In this document: piece after piece, positions 7,649 through 16,691 of the stretch
Numbering within the stretch: the stretch's first letter is position 1
Layout of the letters: every line of letters begins with the position of its first letter
Source: Streptococcus suis
GTDB lineage: Bacteria; Bacillota; Bacilli; Lactobacillales; Streptococcaceae
Direction of reading: 5' to 3'
Assembly: GCF_002960425.1 (NCBI RefSeq)
Contig: NZ_POIZ01000051.1
Coordinates: 1 to 48,070, forward strand
Length of the DNA: 48,070 nucleotides
The notes under the pieces: generated by a model
Databases searched by the model: none
What the model saw: the letters and a program-made list of their open reading frames with translations, nothing else
What the model was told of the DNA's origin: nothing
Made by a program: the position numbers and the translations under genes

Positions 7649-8713
7649 ATGGTAGAATTAGGTATTTCAACATTTGGCGAAACAACACCACTAGAAAAAA
7701 CAGGTGAAACTTACAGTCACGACGAGCGGATTCGCCAGCTAGTCAAAGAAATCGAGCTAGCTGATGCGGTGGGTTTGGATGTCTATGGGATTGGGGAGCA
7801 TCACCGAGAAGATTTTGCGGTTTCTGCACCTGAGATTGTGCTGGCAGCTGGTGCCGTCAATACCAAGCATATCAAGCTAACATCAGCAGTTTCCATCCTT
7901 TCCTCCATGGACCCTGTAAGGCTCTACCAGCAGTACACCACCATTGATGCTTTGTCAAATGGCAGAGCGGAAATCATGGCGGGTCGTGGTTCCTTTACGG
8001 AGTCATTTCCCTTGTTTGGCTATGACCTCAATGACTATGAAGAACTCTTCGATGAAAAGTTGGACATGCTTTTGGAAATCGACAAGGAAACCAATCTCAA
8101 GTGGGATGGGCATTTTACCCAGTCTGTCGATAACAAACCTGTCTATCCGCGTCCTGTACAGGAAGATTTTCCCATTTGGGTCGCAACAGGAGGAAATGTG
8201 GAGTCTACCATCAAGATTGCTCAAAAGGGGTTACCTATCGTATATGCAGTCATTGGTGCTGGTGCCCATCGCTTTAAACCTTTAGTCGATGCCTATCGAA
8301 AAGTTGCTCGTAACTCAGGTCACGATCCGAAGAAAACGAAAGTTGCAGCTCATTCTTGGGGTTGGATTGCAGACGACCATGACAAGGCTGTGGAAGAATA
8401 CTATCATCCAACCAAAGTAATTACGGACAATATCGCTAAAGACCGCCCACATTGGAGCGAGATGACCAAGGCGCAGTATCTCTACTCCCTGACAGACGAA
8501 GGGGCAACCATCGTCGGAGATCCAAAACGAGTCGCTGAAAAAATTATTAAGACAATAGAAACACTTGACTTGGACCGATTCTTCCTCCATCTCCCAATCG
8601 GCTCCATGCCACACGAGGATGTCCTCCGTGCCATTGAACTCTACGGAAAAGAAGTCGCGCCAATTGTCCGAGAATACTTTGCTAAGAAAGAAGAAAATCA
8701 GTCCCAAGACTGA
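7649..8713 (+). CDS. LLM-class flavin-dependent oxidoreductase (luciferase-like monooxygenase)
   Basis: The 354-residue protein is a TIM-barrel of the bacterial luciferase family. The N-terminal ELGISTFGET strand, the IGEHHREDF segment (about 51-59), the DALSNGRAEIMAGRGS block (about 100-115) and a conserved ATGGN phosphate-binding loop (about 180) are characteristic. Members use reduced flavin (FMN) and oxygen; no substrate can be assigned. A strong aaaggag ribosome site precedes ATG 7649. It is monocistronic, with its own promoter and terminator. Confidence 0.88.
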   Translation: MVELGISTFGETTPLEKTGETYSHDERIRQLVKEIELADAVGLDVYGIGEHHREDFAVSAPEIVLAAGAVNTKHIKLTSAVSILSSMDPVRLYQQYTTIDALSNGRAEIMAGRGSFTESFPLFGYDLNDYEELFDEKLDMLLEIDKETNLKWDGHFTQSVDNKPVYPRPVQEDFPIWVATGGNVESTIKIAQKGLPIVYAVIGAGAHRFKPLVDAYRKVARNSGHDPKKTKVAAHSWGWIADDHDKAVEEYYHPTKVITDNIAKDRPHWSEMTKAQYLYSLTDEGATIVGDPKRVAEKIIKTIETLDLDRFFLHLPIGSMPHEDVLRAIELYGKEVAPIVREYFAKKEENQSQD

Positions 8714-8777
8714 TGAGATAGTTGATAGGATGAGTTATACTATATTCAATCCTAAATATTTTTCATAATCTCCTGAA

Positions 8778-8805
8778 AATCCTGACCACGTGGTTGGGAT
8801 TTTTT
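8778..8805 (+). terminator. Terminator of the LLM oxidoreductase gene
   Basis: aatcctgacca (8778-8788) pairs with tggttgggatt (8791-8801) with G-T pairs, followed by a T run. Confidence 0.75.
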
Positions 8806-8812
8806 GCATGCA

Positions 8813-8843
8813 AAAACACTCTTGGAATTTCCAAGAGTGTTTT
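8813..8843. terminator. Symmetrical hairpin, likely two-way terminator
   Basis: aaaacactcttgg and ccaagagtgtttt form a perfect 13-bp stem with flanking A and T runs. It can end transcripts from either side, including read-through from lysS on the minus strand. Confidence 0.75.
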
Positions 8844-8872
8844 AAGTAACGGTGTTAAACAGTTTGTAATTT

Positions 8873-9150
8873 TTATTTCATCTTCGGGAGTGAAAAGGTC
8901 TAGTAGACCTTTTCAGCCAATCGCTAAGAAACTGGAGAGCGATTGGTACATTCTAGTGAAAACCATACTAGCAAGCTATTCTTGCTTACTTCATAGTAGG
9001 GAGTGACAAGGTCTAGTAGACCTTGTCAGCCAATCGCTAAGAAACTGGAGAGCGATTGGAATATCCTAGTCCAGACAATACTAGAAGGTTACAGTTTCTT
9101 ACTTCATTGTAGGGAGTGACAAGGTCTGGTAGAACTTGTCAGCTAATCTC
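8873..9150. repeat. 113-bp tandem hairpin repeats downstream of lysS (about 2.5 copies)
   Basis: Units start at 8873, 8986 and 9099; the third is cut after 52 bp where lysS begins. The first 74 bp of each unit are highly conserved and hold two stem-loops: a 23-bp palindrome (8892-8914, 9005-9027, 9118-9140) and ccaatcgct/agcgattgg (8917-8946, 9030-9059). The last 39 bp differ more. Between the first two copies the palindrome carries a paired change (A-T to C-G) that keeps the stem. Each unit opens with ttaYttcat, resembling the reverse of the lysS 3' end. No ORF or promoter is evident. With the preceding hairpins this accounts for the gene-free interval 8714-9150. Confidence 0.85.
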
Positions 9151-10677
<1,527 letters not shown>

Positions 10678-10704
10678 TTATCATAGAATAGGCAAAAAAT
10701 CAGC

Positions 10705-10732
10705 AAAAAAGAAAGCAAGAAACTGCTTTCTT
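10705..10732 (-). terminator. Terminator after the histidine phosphatase gene
   Basis: On the minus strand aagaaagca (10732-10724) pairs with tgctttctt (10717-10709), followed by a T run. The hairpin overlaps the stop codon of the gene it ends. Confidence 0.8.
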
Positions 10733-11354
10733 AGTGAGATTTGTAGCTGGTATCATTCCAAGCTAATTCTGTAAAGTGTTCAAAGTCTGTCGTTTCCAAA
10801 ATGGAAATGGAGGCATTGTCCAAACCACCTCTGTGACGCAGTTGGGCAGGTGAAAAACCAAGCAGGCGATGGATAGAAGCGGTTAGAAAGGCACCATGGC
10901 TGACGATGAGGATTGTTTCCATGTCTTGCCCTTTCAGCGATTGGACAAAGTCCACCATTCGTTGAGTTACCTGGCGAACGCTCTCAGCTTCAAATAGGTC
11001 ATTATCAAAAAGAGCTAGATTATGTTTGAGAGCCCGTGCTTGCTTGGGATAGATAGAACGAAAAATCGACATCTTGCTTCCTTCTAGCGTTCCAAAATTC
11101 CATTCACGTAGTTGTGGCGTGGTTAGAACGGTTTGGCAATGGTGATTGGCTTTGGCAATTTCTACGGCAGTGCTATGTGCGCGCTGCAAATCACTAGAAT
11201 AAATAGCATCAAAAGGCAGGTCTGCCAAGTGTTTTCCTAGCAATTCTAGCTCTTCAAAAGCTTGTGGCAAGAGAGCAGAATCTCCAGATGCACCTTGGAA
11301 ACGGCCTTCCACATTCCACTCAGTCTTTCCATGACGGACAAAATAGATTTTCAA
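10731..11354 (-). CDS. Histidine phosphatase family protein (phosphoglycerate mutase-like)
   Basis: The 207-residue protein carries the RHGKTEWN phosphohistidine motif at residues 7-14, the SSDLQRAHSTA segment (about 57-67) and the second catalytic SHGAF (about 150). This is the histidine phosphatase superfamily, clade 1. Such proteins act on varied phosphorylated small molecules or proteins; the true glycolytic mutase is usually longer (about 230 residues), so this is probably a phosphatase. It is the last gene of a three-gene minus-strand unit, starting 2 bp after the ybaK-like gene. Confidence 0.88.
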   Translation of the reverse strand: MKIYFVRHGKTEWNVEGRFQGASGDSALLPQAFEELELLGKHLADLPFDAIYSSDLQRAHSTAVEIAKANHHCQTVLTTPQLREWNFGTLEGSKMSIFRSIYPKQARALKHNLALFDNDLFEAESVRQVTQRMVDFVQSLKGQDMETILIVSHGAFLTASIHRLLGFSPAQLRHRGGLDNASISILETTDFEHFTELAWNDTSYKSH

Positions 11355-11356
11355 GC

Positions 11357-11839
11357 CTAGTTCCTCCCTTCAATCAAATCAGCAAAATCAGCTTTCACGA
11401 AATCAGCTAAAACCTGGCTATCGATTTTTATCGAACGACCAATTTCACCTGCTGAGACAATCAAGTGACCGAGTTCAAGGGCAGATTGGTCAATGTAGAT
11501 TGGGAAGTTGTGCTTCTGACGAATACCCACGGGATTGTTGGCACCGTGAACATAGCCAGTTGTCTTTTCCAAGTCCTTTTGCGGGATCATGCTGACTTTT
11601 TTATTGCCAGAAATCTTGGCTAATTTTTTCTCAGATAGGTGCTCAGTGATTGGGACGATTCCGATGACAGGGCCCGTTTTATCTCCTGTTAGTGCCAGTG
11701 TTTTGTAAATTTCGTGTTCTTCAATTCCTGGTGGTAGTTGGCCATCGAGGGCATTTAAAACAAGGCTATCATGATCGATCTTAGCCTTGTCTAAAATTTG
11801 GTCCACCAAGGTTTTCTTTATTTTAACCTTTTTAGCCAT
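11357..11839 (-). CDS. ybaK: YbaK/EbsC-family Cys-tRNA(Pro) deacylase
   Basis: The 160-residue single-domain protein has the YbaK fold. Seen: a conserved Lys in the ALTGDKTG segment (about 49-56), the SEKKLAKISGNKKVSM stretch, and the glycine-rich TGYVHGANNPVG motif (about 93-104) typical of the family. It hydrolyses Cys-tRNA(Pro) made in error by prolyl-tRNA synthetase. The start codon overlaps the stop of the DUF368 gene by one base (taATG), indicating translational coupling. The subfamily assignment (YbaK rather than ProX) rests on overall similarity and is fairly sure. Confidence 0.88.
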   Translation of the reverse strand: MAKKVKIKKTLVDQILDKAKIDHDSLVLNALDGQLPPGIEEHEIYKTLALTGDKTGPVIGIVPITEHLSEKKLAKISGNKKVSMIPQKDLEKTTGYVHGANNPVGIRQKHNFPIYIDQSALELGHLIVSAGEIGRSIKIDSQVLADFVKADFADLIEGRN

Positions 11840-12681
11840 TATTTATATTTTTCCTCAAGTTTGCTCATCCAAAGTCCCAACCATGCTCCTAAGACAAATA
11901 GCACAAGAGCAGCAATCCATGTCATAAAATTAGCTCCTGCATAAGAAATTGCCTCTTTATTTCCTGCTTGAGGGATTAAAATCAAGAGAGTTGAAGACGA
12001 TACAATACCAATAATAAAGTGATAAACACGTGAATGGTAGACCTTCAGAGCATGGTCCATGGCTTTTGAAAAGGCAACCATTGCAAGAAGTCCACCGATA
12101 GCGATGGGGAGGAAGGTACCGAATAAATCAAGTGATTTGAACCCATTGAGCATTGGCGTGTAAATGCCCAAAATTAGCAAGAGGTTTGACGGGCTAAGTC
12201 CAGGGACTAGAATACCTAGCGCAATCAAGGCACCTGCCAAGACAAAACTTGCAAAGTTTGCTGGAAGAGTTCCTACAAGGCTATTTAAGTTATAGAGCAA
12301 GAGCCCAGATACCACAAAGGTACCAATCAACCAAGCCCAATCAAGGCTATCCCGTTGGCTTTTGAGTGTTGACTCCTTAACCAAGCTGGGAATGGTTCCG
12401 ACGATTGCTCCAGCAAATGCCCACAAAACAGGCACTTGAAAATGCTGCAACAAAAATTCAACAGGGAATGAAAAGAGAGCTATCCCCAAAATACCACCGA
12501 TTCCAACAGGTACAAAGAAAAGAAAGTTTTCCTTAAAATCCTTGTGAATATTGGCTAAAAATCCAATTAAGCGTTCGTAAATTCCAAGGATAGCAGCCAG
12601 CACTCCCCCAGAAACACCAGGTAAGATAAAGCCAAGGGCAATAATCATACCTTTAATAATTCTTGCAATCCAAGAAGCCAT
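11839..12681 (-). CDS. popT: DUF368 undecaprenyl-phosphate translocase (PopT-like)
   Basis: The 280-residue polytopic membrane protein has two matching halves, each with a re-entrant-like glycine/proline motif: ILPGVSGGVLAAILGIYERL (about 17-36) and LVPGLSPSNLLLILGIYTPM (about 157-176). These are the DUF368 hallmarks. DUF368 proteins were recently shown to recycle undecaprenyl phosphate across the membrane for peptidoglycan and teichoic acid synthesis. The start at 12681 (MASWIARI) is chosen because ggagg lies 6 nt upstream; a start 12 bp earlier would place that site inside the gene. The gene heads the unit with ybaK and a histidine phosphatase. Confidence 0.88.
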   Translation of the reverse strand: MASWIARIIKGMIIALGFILPGVSGGVLAAILGIYERLIGFLANIHKDFKENFLFFVPVGIGGILGIALFSFPVEFLLQHFQVPVLWAFAGAIVGTIPSLVKESTLKSQRDSLDWAWLIGTFVVSGLLLYNLNSLVGTLPANFASFVLAGALIALGILVPGLSPSNLLLILGIYTPMLNGFKSLDLFGTFLPIAIGGLLAMVAFSKAMDHALKVYHSRVYHFIIGIVSSSTLLILIPQAGNKEAISYAGANFMTWIAALVLFVLGAWLGLWMSKLEEKYK

Positions 12682-12712
12682 AATGTCCTCCAAATGTATT
12701 TATAATGTTCCC

Positions 12713-12718
12713 ATTATA
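12713..12718 (-). promoter_or_regulatory. Likely -10 of the DUF368-ybaK-phosphatase unit
   Basis: TATAAT on the minus strand (12718-12713), 31 bp before the start codon. A TTGAAG lies 19 bp upstream (12743-12738) inside the thiT terminator U-tract, so the -35 is uncertain. Confidence 0.5.
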
Positions 12719-12741
12719 GCACAAACCAAGTGAAAATCTTC

Positions 12742-12777
12742 AAAAAGAGTGCCTGAAAGACAAAATCTCACAGGCAC
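12742..12777 (-). terminator. Terminator of thiT
   Basis: On the minus strand gtgcctg (12777-12771) pairs with caggcac (12755-12749), followed by tcttttt. Confidence 0.8.
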
Positions 12778-12783
12778 GATTTA

Positions 12784-13332
12784 TTACATACGATAAAAAC
12801 TTGGTCTAGCTTTATAGAGTAAAATGAGTAGGATACAAGCAATGATGGTCGAAGGAAGAATATAGCTGATATTGTAAGTAAAAGAATAGAGCCAGACAGG
12901 TGTACCAGCAGGGGCATAGTCAGCATAGAAAATAATTCCAGAGAGGAAGGTGGCAAGCAGTCGAATGCTGCCTCCTAGAAGACTCGCCAGACTAATGACA
13001 AGAGTGGCTTGTTTTAGCTCTTTTTGTTTGGTGAGGAAGGGAGCCAAGAATCCTGCTAATCCAATTCCTGCATAGGAGAGGGCATAGTCAAGAAAGACTT
13101 GGGAGATGTTTAGAAAATAACCGCCATAGAAGAGTTGAATAGTGCCTACAATCCCACCTGCAAGAATGCCTAGACTTAATCCATGACGTAGGGCAAGAAA
13201 AAGAATGGGCAACATAACGAGAGAAACAGAGCCACCTTGTGGCATGGTAAAGAGAGGGAGTTTGTCAAAGACCAGAGCGATGGCAGAGAAGATTGCGATT
13301 TCAGCTAATAGACGAATGTTTGATTGATACAT
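12784..13332 (-). CDS. thiT: Thiamine transporter ThiT (ECF S-component)
   Basis: The 182-residue membrane protein has about six helices and ThiT hallmarks: the PQGGSVSLVMLPILFLALRH block (about 35-54), which contains thiamine-contacting residues, then GGIVGTIQLFYGGYF, and the C-terminal YNISYILPS. Start 13332 (MYQSNIRL) is chosen because an aaaggag ribosome site lies 7 nt upstream and because the longer frame would run back through the riboswitch. It binds thiamine and works with the housekeeping ECF module. Regulation by the TPP riboswitch directly upstream confirms the substrate. Confidence 0.95.
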   Translation of the reverse strand: MYQSNIRLLAEIAIFSAIALVFDKLPLFTMPQGGSVSLVMLPILFLALRHGLSLGILAGGIVGTIQLFYGGYFLNISQVFLDYALSYAGIGLAGFLAPFLTKQKELKQATLVISLASLLGGSIRLLATFLSGIIFYADYAPAGTPVWLYSFTYNISYILPSTIIACILLILLYKARPSFYRM

Positions 13333-13337
13333 AAAAA

Positions 13338-13366
13338 GCTCCTTTGTTTTTAATGAACAAAGGAGC
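13338..13366 (-). promoter_or_regulatory. Ribosome-site sequestering hairpin of the thiT leader
   Basis: On the minus strand gctcctttgtt (13366-13356) pairs perfectly over 11 bp with aacaaaggagc (13348-13338), burying the thiT Shine-Dalgarno. The same anti-SD stretch can instead pair with acaaaggag (13474-13466) at the 5' edge of the TPP aptamer. Confidence 0.75.
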
Positions 13367-13395
13367 AGGTCTGATACTGTTGATATCAGATACTT

Positions 13396-13478
13396 ACACA
13401 ATCCCTACGCTAGTCTTAACTAGATCAGGTTCGAGGATTTCGCAAAAGCGATCTCAGCCGAAGCACTCCTTTGTGGTA
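13396..13478 (-). ncRNA. TPP (THI-box) riboswitch aptamer
   Basis: Minus-strand features in order are ggagtgc, ggctgaga (the CTGAGA pyrimidine-sensor core), gaacctgatct, then the conserved agttaagactagcgtaggga. P1 can form between cacaa and ttgtg. It precedes thiT by about 60 nt. No T run follows, so control is at translation initiation through the sequestering hairpin. Confidence 0.95.
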
Positions 13479-13489
13479 GATATTTAATT

Positions 13490-14332
13490 TTATTCAGGGA
13501 CTGTGAACAGTTTTTGGTAGACCTGATTTGGATCCTTCAGGGTTGTGATAAGGTTAAGGTCTAAATGATTGGCAAAGCCATTGACGTAGCCTCGAGAGGT
13601 GTACTGATGAAGGTCGTAATCGAGATCGGTACTTGGCGCGGCGTTATAGTAGCCTGAGTCATCGCCGTAGGTAGGTATCCAGATGGCATCAAACTTATCA
13701 ACCTTAATGCTGTGATCTTCCATGAAATAGGTTCCGATATAGATACCGATGTTCTTGGCGCCCAAGGTTTCTAGTTCCTTACGGAAGGCTTCGACCCCAG
13801 CATTCATATCGTCCATGGTATATTCTTCAACATCTAACCAATAAAAAGTGGGATTGTATTGGTTGGCAGCCTTATAGAAACTACGAGCCTCTTCTTTCAT
13901 GTTTTCAATGCTGTTACCTGTCACATAGGCGTAAACTGCAACGGGGACATTTCGAGCTTGAAATTCTTTAATGTGGGTTGCATAGGATTTATCTAGACCA
14001 TTCTTGTCAGTGGCGGTATTTTCATTTTTTGTATGTGAGCCACTTTGGATACGGACGATAGCACCTGAAATATTTTGACTCAGTGTATCATAGTCAATCT
14101 CTGATGGTCTTTGCCAGGCAGAAACATCGATGATTGGTTTCATTTCAAGGGGATTTGTGATATGGTAGCTAGGCTTGGTACCTGTGTTTTTAGAGCTAGC
14201 GCTAGTGCTTGATTGGGCTGTTACGGTTTCTTTTTTATTGGCAACATTTCCAAGAACACCAGTGATGGAAATGAGAATAAAAAAAGATAGGAAAAAACCA
14301 ATAACAACCATTGGATTCAATTTCTTTCTCAT
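13490..14332 (-). CDS. Membrane-anchored GH25 muramidase (lysozyme)
   Basis: The 280-residue protein has one N-terminal membrane segment (about residues 9-28, no cleavage site obvious), a Ser/Thr-rich linker and a GH25 domain (about 65-275). The catalytic pattern is visible: IIDVSAWQ with the first Asp (about 66-73) and FYWLDVEEY with the Asp and Glu pair (about 163-171); a late DYDLHQYTSRG strand closes the barrel. It cleaves the MurNAc-GlcNAc bond of peptidoglycan at the cell surface. No choline-binding or LysM repeats follow. There is no clear Shine-Dalgarno; a promoter lies so close that the mRNA may be leaderless. Confidence 0.92.
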   Translation of the reverse strand: MRKKLNPMVVIGFFLSFFILISITGVLGNVANKKETVTAQSSTSASSKNTGTKPSYHITNPLEMKPIIDVSAWQRPSEIDYDTLSQNISGAIVRIQSGSHTKNENTATDKNGLDKSYATHIKEFQARNVPVAVYAYVTGNSIENMKEEARSFYKAANQYNPTFYWLDVEEYTMDDMNAGVEAFRKELETLGAKNIGIYIGTYFMEDHSIKVDKFDAIWIPTYGDDSGYYNAAPSTDLDYDLHQYTSRGYVNGFANHLDLNLITTLKDPNQVYQKLFTVPE

Positions 14333-14339
14333 CCCTATT

Positions 14340-14368
14340 ATTTTATCTTAAATGGCAAAAAAAATCAA
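14340..14368 (-). promoter_or_regulatory. Promoter of the GH25 gene (possible leaderless start)
   Basis: Minus strand: TTGATT (14368-14363), 17-bp spacer, TAAAAT (14345-14340). Only 7 nt (aataggg) separate the -10 from the ATG at 14332, so transcription would begin at or beside the start codon. Confidence 0.6.
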
Positions 14369-14417
14369 AAAAATAATATTGAAATGTGTGAAAAGCAGAG
14401 GCTCTTGACAGACTGGC

Positions 14418-14423
14418 TATAAT
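14418..14423 (+). promoter_or_regulatory. -10 box of the ECF S-component/DUF4430 pair
   Basis: TATAAT, 18 nt before the ATG. No -35 lies at the normal spacing; the TTGACA seen at 14405 is only 7 bp away. Confidence 0.45.
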
Positions 14424-14441
14424 AGGGTAGTCTAAACTTGT

Positions 14442-14945
14442 ATGGATAAATATCATGATAGTGTGAAACGGCTGAGTCGAATTGTCTTATTGGTCGCTCT
14501 AGCCATTGTATTACGCCTTGCTTTTGGAGCATTTCCCAATATAAAACCTTTGACAGCCATTTTTCTGGTTGCTCTCTCCTATATGGGTTTGATGGATGCT
14601 TGGCTAGTCATGGCTCTGACTATGGTTGGTAGTGGTTTCTTATTTGGATTTGGTCCAGTAGTCCTGTGGCAAGTAGTGAGTTTTGGTCTTATTCAGTTGA
14701 TTTGGTGGGGCTTGGTCAGACCTTTCATGCATAAGGACCGTTTTACTATCTGGCTACAGTCCTTGCTAGCTGCAGTCCTAGTCTATGTTTATGGGTTTGT
14801 CATCAGCATCTTATCTGCTTGGCAATTTGGCATAGCACCATTCATTTTTTGGCTCAACGGCTTGTTTTTTGACAGTCTTCATGCTGTTTCGACCTTCTTG
14901 TTTTATCCCATCATATACCATATTTTTAGGAGATTTTATAAATGA
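14442..14945 (+). CDS. ECF transporter S-component, substrate unknown
   Basis: The 167-residue protein has about six hydrophobic helices. The N-terminal RLSRIVLLVALAIVLRLAFG and the FPNIKPLTAIFLVALSYMG stretch resemble ECF S-components that bind a small ligand. The start is the only ATG in range. It lacks a clear ribosome site and would have a leader of about 12 nt. It overlaps the DUF4430 lipoprotein gene by 4 bp (ATGA), so the two act together. DUF4430 is related to the C-terminal domain of transcobalamin, which suggests a cobalamin-like or similar ligand, but this is an inference; no B12-dependent genes are in the window. Confidence 0.78.
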   Translation: MDKYHDSVKRLSRIVLLVALAIVLRLAFGAFPNIKPLTAIFLVALSYMGLMDAWLVMALTMVGSGFLFGFGPVVLWQVVSFGLIQLIWWGLVRPFMHKDRFTIWLQSLLAAVLVYVYGFVISILSAWQFGIAPFIFWLNGLFFDSLHAVSTFLFYPIIYHIFRRFYK

Positions 14946-15307
14946 AACGGATCCTTCTGATTGTTACTTTTTTCTTGACAATGGTTCTAGCTGCCTGTCA
15001 AGCAAATCCTGTCGAGCAAGCTGAAACCAAGATTACAGTCACTTTGCAAATTACCAAAGACGGAAAAACAGCTAGCCAGGAAGTAGAGGCTGAGCAAGGT
15101 GATAGTGTTATGGATGTTTTGGAAGACAACCATCAAGTAGAAGAAGATAATGGCTTGGTGACAGCTATCGATGGGGTTAGTCAAAATCCAAGCACCAATA
15201 CCTATTGGATGTATAAGGTCAATGACCAAATGGCTGACAAGGGAGCGGAAGAGCTGAAAGTGGCAGCTGGCGATAAGATTGAATTCTATCTGGAAACATT
15301 TGAATAG
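14942..15307 (+). CDS. DUF4430 lipoprotein
   Basis: The 121-residue protein has a signal peptide with lipobox LAAC (Cys at about residue 19) and one DUF4430 domain (about 30-120), including the NTYWMYKVNDQ core and the terminal KIEFYLETFE strand. DUF4430 domains share the fold of the transcobalamin and intrinsic factor C-terminal lobe. It would be anchored outside the membrane beside the S-component whose gene it overlaps. A ttaggag ribosome site sits 10 nt before the ATG. It is probably an accessory ligand-capture protein; the ligand is not known. Confidence 0.85.
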   Translation: MKRILLIVTFFLTMVLAACQANPVEQAETKITVTLQITKDGKTASQEVEAEQGDSVMDVLEDNHQVEEDNGLVTAIDGVSQNPSTNTYWMYKVNDQMADKGAEELKVAAGDKIEFYLETFE

Positions 15308-15311
15308 ACAG

Positions 15312-15339
15312 GGGAAAGGGGCAACCCTTTTTCTTTTTG
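15312..15339 (+). terminator. Terminator after the DUF4430 lipoprotein gene
   Basis: aaaggg (15315-15320) and cccttt (15325-15330) form the stem with a gcaa loop. A longer agaca/tgtct pair surrounds it, and a T-rich stretch follows. Confidence 0.7.
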
Positions 15340-15413
15340 TCTGGTCAGCAGACTGCAATTCCGAATCTTGTCCCCTACTTTATGGACCATGCTGGGTAAT
15401 TTAGTGTAAAGTA

Positions 15414-15422
15414 TGCTATAAT
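15414..15422 (+). promoter_or_regulatory. Extended -10 promoter of ftsW-ppc
   Basis: TGcTATAAT at 15414-15422, 34 bp before the ftsW start; no good -35 is present, as usual for extended -10 promoters. Confidence 0.6.
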
Positions 15423-15456
15423 AGAACCCAGTACTCGAAAGAAGGTTGGATTAGAA

Positions 15457-16671
15457 ATGAAGATTGACAAGCGGCACTTATTGAACTATTCCATTCTCAT
15501 ACCCTATCTCATCTTATCAGTGATAGGCTTGATTATCGTTTATTCAACAACCAGTGCCACGCAAATTATCAATGGGGGTAATCCTTTTAGAACGGTGATT
15601 AACCAGTCGCTGTTCTGGGGTGTCAGCCTCTTTGCTATCTATACGATTTACCGTATGAAATTAAGCTTCTTGAGAAGAAAGGCTGTTATTTACTCGGTTA
15701 TTTTGTTTGAAGTATTTCTCTTAGCCATTTCTCGTTTGTTCCCGCCCATCAATGGTGCACATGGTTGGATTCCCTTACCTGGAGCGGGGAATTTACAGCC
15801 TGCCGAATACCTGAAGTTGATTATCATCTGGTATTTGGCCCATGAATTTGCCAAACAGCAGGCGGACATTCGGACCTATGACTACCAGGCCTTAATTAAA
15901 GGAAGTTGGATTCCACGAGAATTTACTGATTGGCGCGTGGTCAGCCTTCTCTTGTTAGCTATGGTGGCGACCTTGCCTGACTTGGGAAATGCTACCATTG
16001 TCGCTCTGATTATGGTTGTCATGATTAGTGTCAGCGGTATCGCTTATCGATGGTTTGTGACGGCGGTCTTGAGTATCATCGCTGTATCTGGCTTTGTTTT
16101 AGGAACTATATTTATTTTGGGTGTCGAAACAGTTGAGAAAATTCCTCTGTTTGGCTACATCGCCCGTCGTTTTGCAGCCTTTTTTGACCCCTTTGGAAAT
16201 GCCACAGGTGCAGGTCTGCAGTTGACCCATTCCTTCTATGCCATGAGCAATGGTGGCTGGTTGGGTCGTGGTTTGGGTAACTCTATTGAGAAAAAGGGTT
16301 ATCTACCAGAAGCCCAGACAGACTTTGTGTTTTCAATCGTTATAGAAGAACTTGGCTTTGTTGGAGCCAGCTTGATATTGGCCCTGCTTTTCTTCCTCAT
16401 CATTCGCATCATCATTGTTGGTGTACGGGCTCGCAGTCCCTTTAACTCGATGATGGCCTTGGGGGTTGCAGGAATGCTTCTGATTCAGACATTTATCAAT
16501 ATTGGTGGGATTGCTGGTATTATTCCTGCGACGGGAGTTACTTTCCCCTTCTTATCACAAGGAGGGTCTAGCCTACTCATTATTTCGATTGGTATTGCAT
16601 TTGTCCTTAATATTGATGCTAATGAGAAGAATAAATTGATTGAAGAAGAGCTTGAGCGCACAATCGGCTAA
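15457..16671 (+). CDS. ftsW: FtsW, SEDS-family peptidoglycan polymerase of cell division
   Basis: The 404-residue protein has ten or so membrane helices. SEDS signatures include [14 protein letters not shown] near the N-terminus, [21 protein letters not shown] (about 100-120), and the [14 protein letters not shown] loop (about 288-301), which carries the conserved catalytic Asp. The C-terminal block ends [11 protein letters not shown]. It polymerises glycan strands from lipid II with its partner class B PBP at the septum. FtsW rather than RodA is chosen because the ftsW-ppc order is that of streptococci. ppc follows after 20 bp. Confidence 0.9.
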   Translation: MKIDKRHLLNYSILIPYLILSVIGLIIVYSTTSATQIINGGNPFRTVINQSLFWGVSLFAIYTIYRMKLSFLRRKAVIYSVILFEVFLLAISRLFPPINGAHGWIPLPGAGNLQPAEYLKLIIIWYLAHEFAKQQADIRTYDYQALIKGSWIPREFTDWRVVSLLLLAMVATLPDLGNATIVALIMVVMISVSGIAYRWFVTAVLSIIAVSGFVLGTIFILGVETVEKIPLFGYIARRFAAFFDPFGNATGAGLQLTHSFYAMSNGGWLGRGLGNSIEKKGYLPEAQTDFVFSIVIEELGFVGASLILALLFFLIIRIIIVGVRARSPFNSMMALGVAGMLLIQTFINIGGIAGIIPATGVTFPFLSQGGSSLLIISIGIAFVLNIDANEKNKLIEEELERTIG

Positions 16672-16691
16672 ATAAAGGAAAGAGAGTAAAT

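Noticed and set aside
8873..9150. CRISPR array
   Set aside because: The repeats are 113 bp and nearly contiguous, have only 2.5 copies, contain hairpins in the repeat itself, and no cas gene is nearby.
12681..12693. Earlier start codon for the DUF368 gene at 12693
   Set aside because: It would place the ggagg ribosome site inside the coding region; ATG 12681 has correct spacing.
14405..14423. TTGACA followed by TATAAT before the ECF S-component gene
   Set aside because: Spacing is only 7 bp, far below the 16-18 bp needed; only the -10 box was kept.
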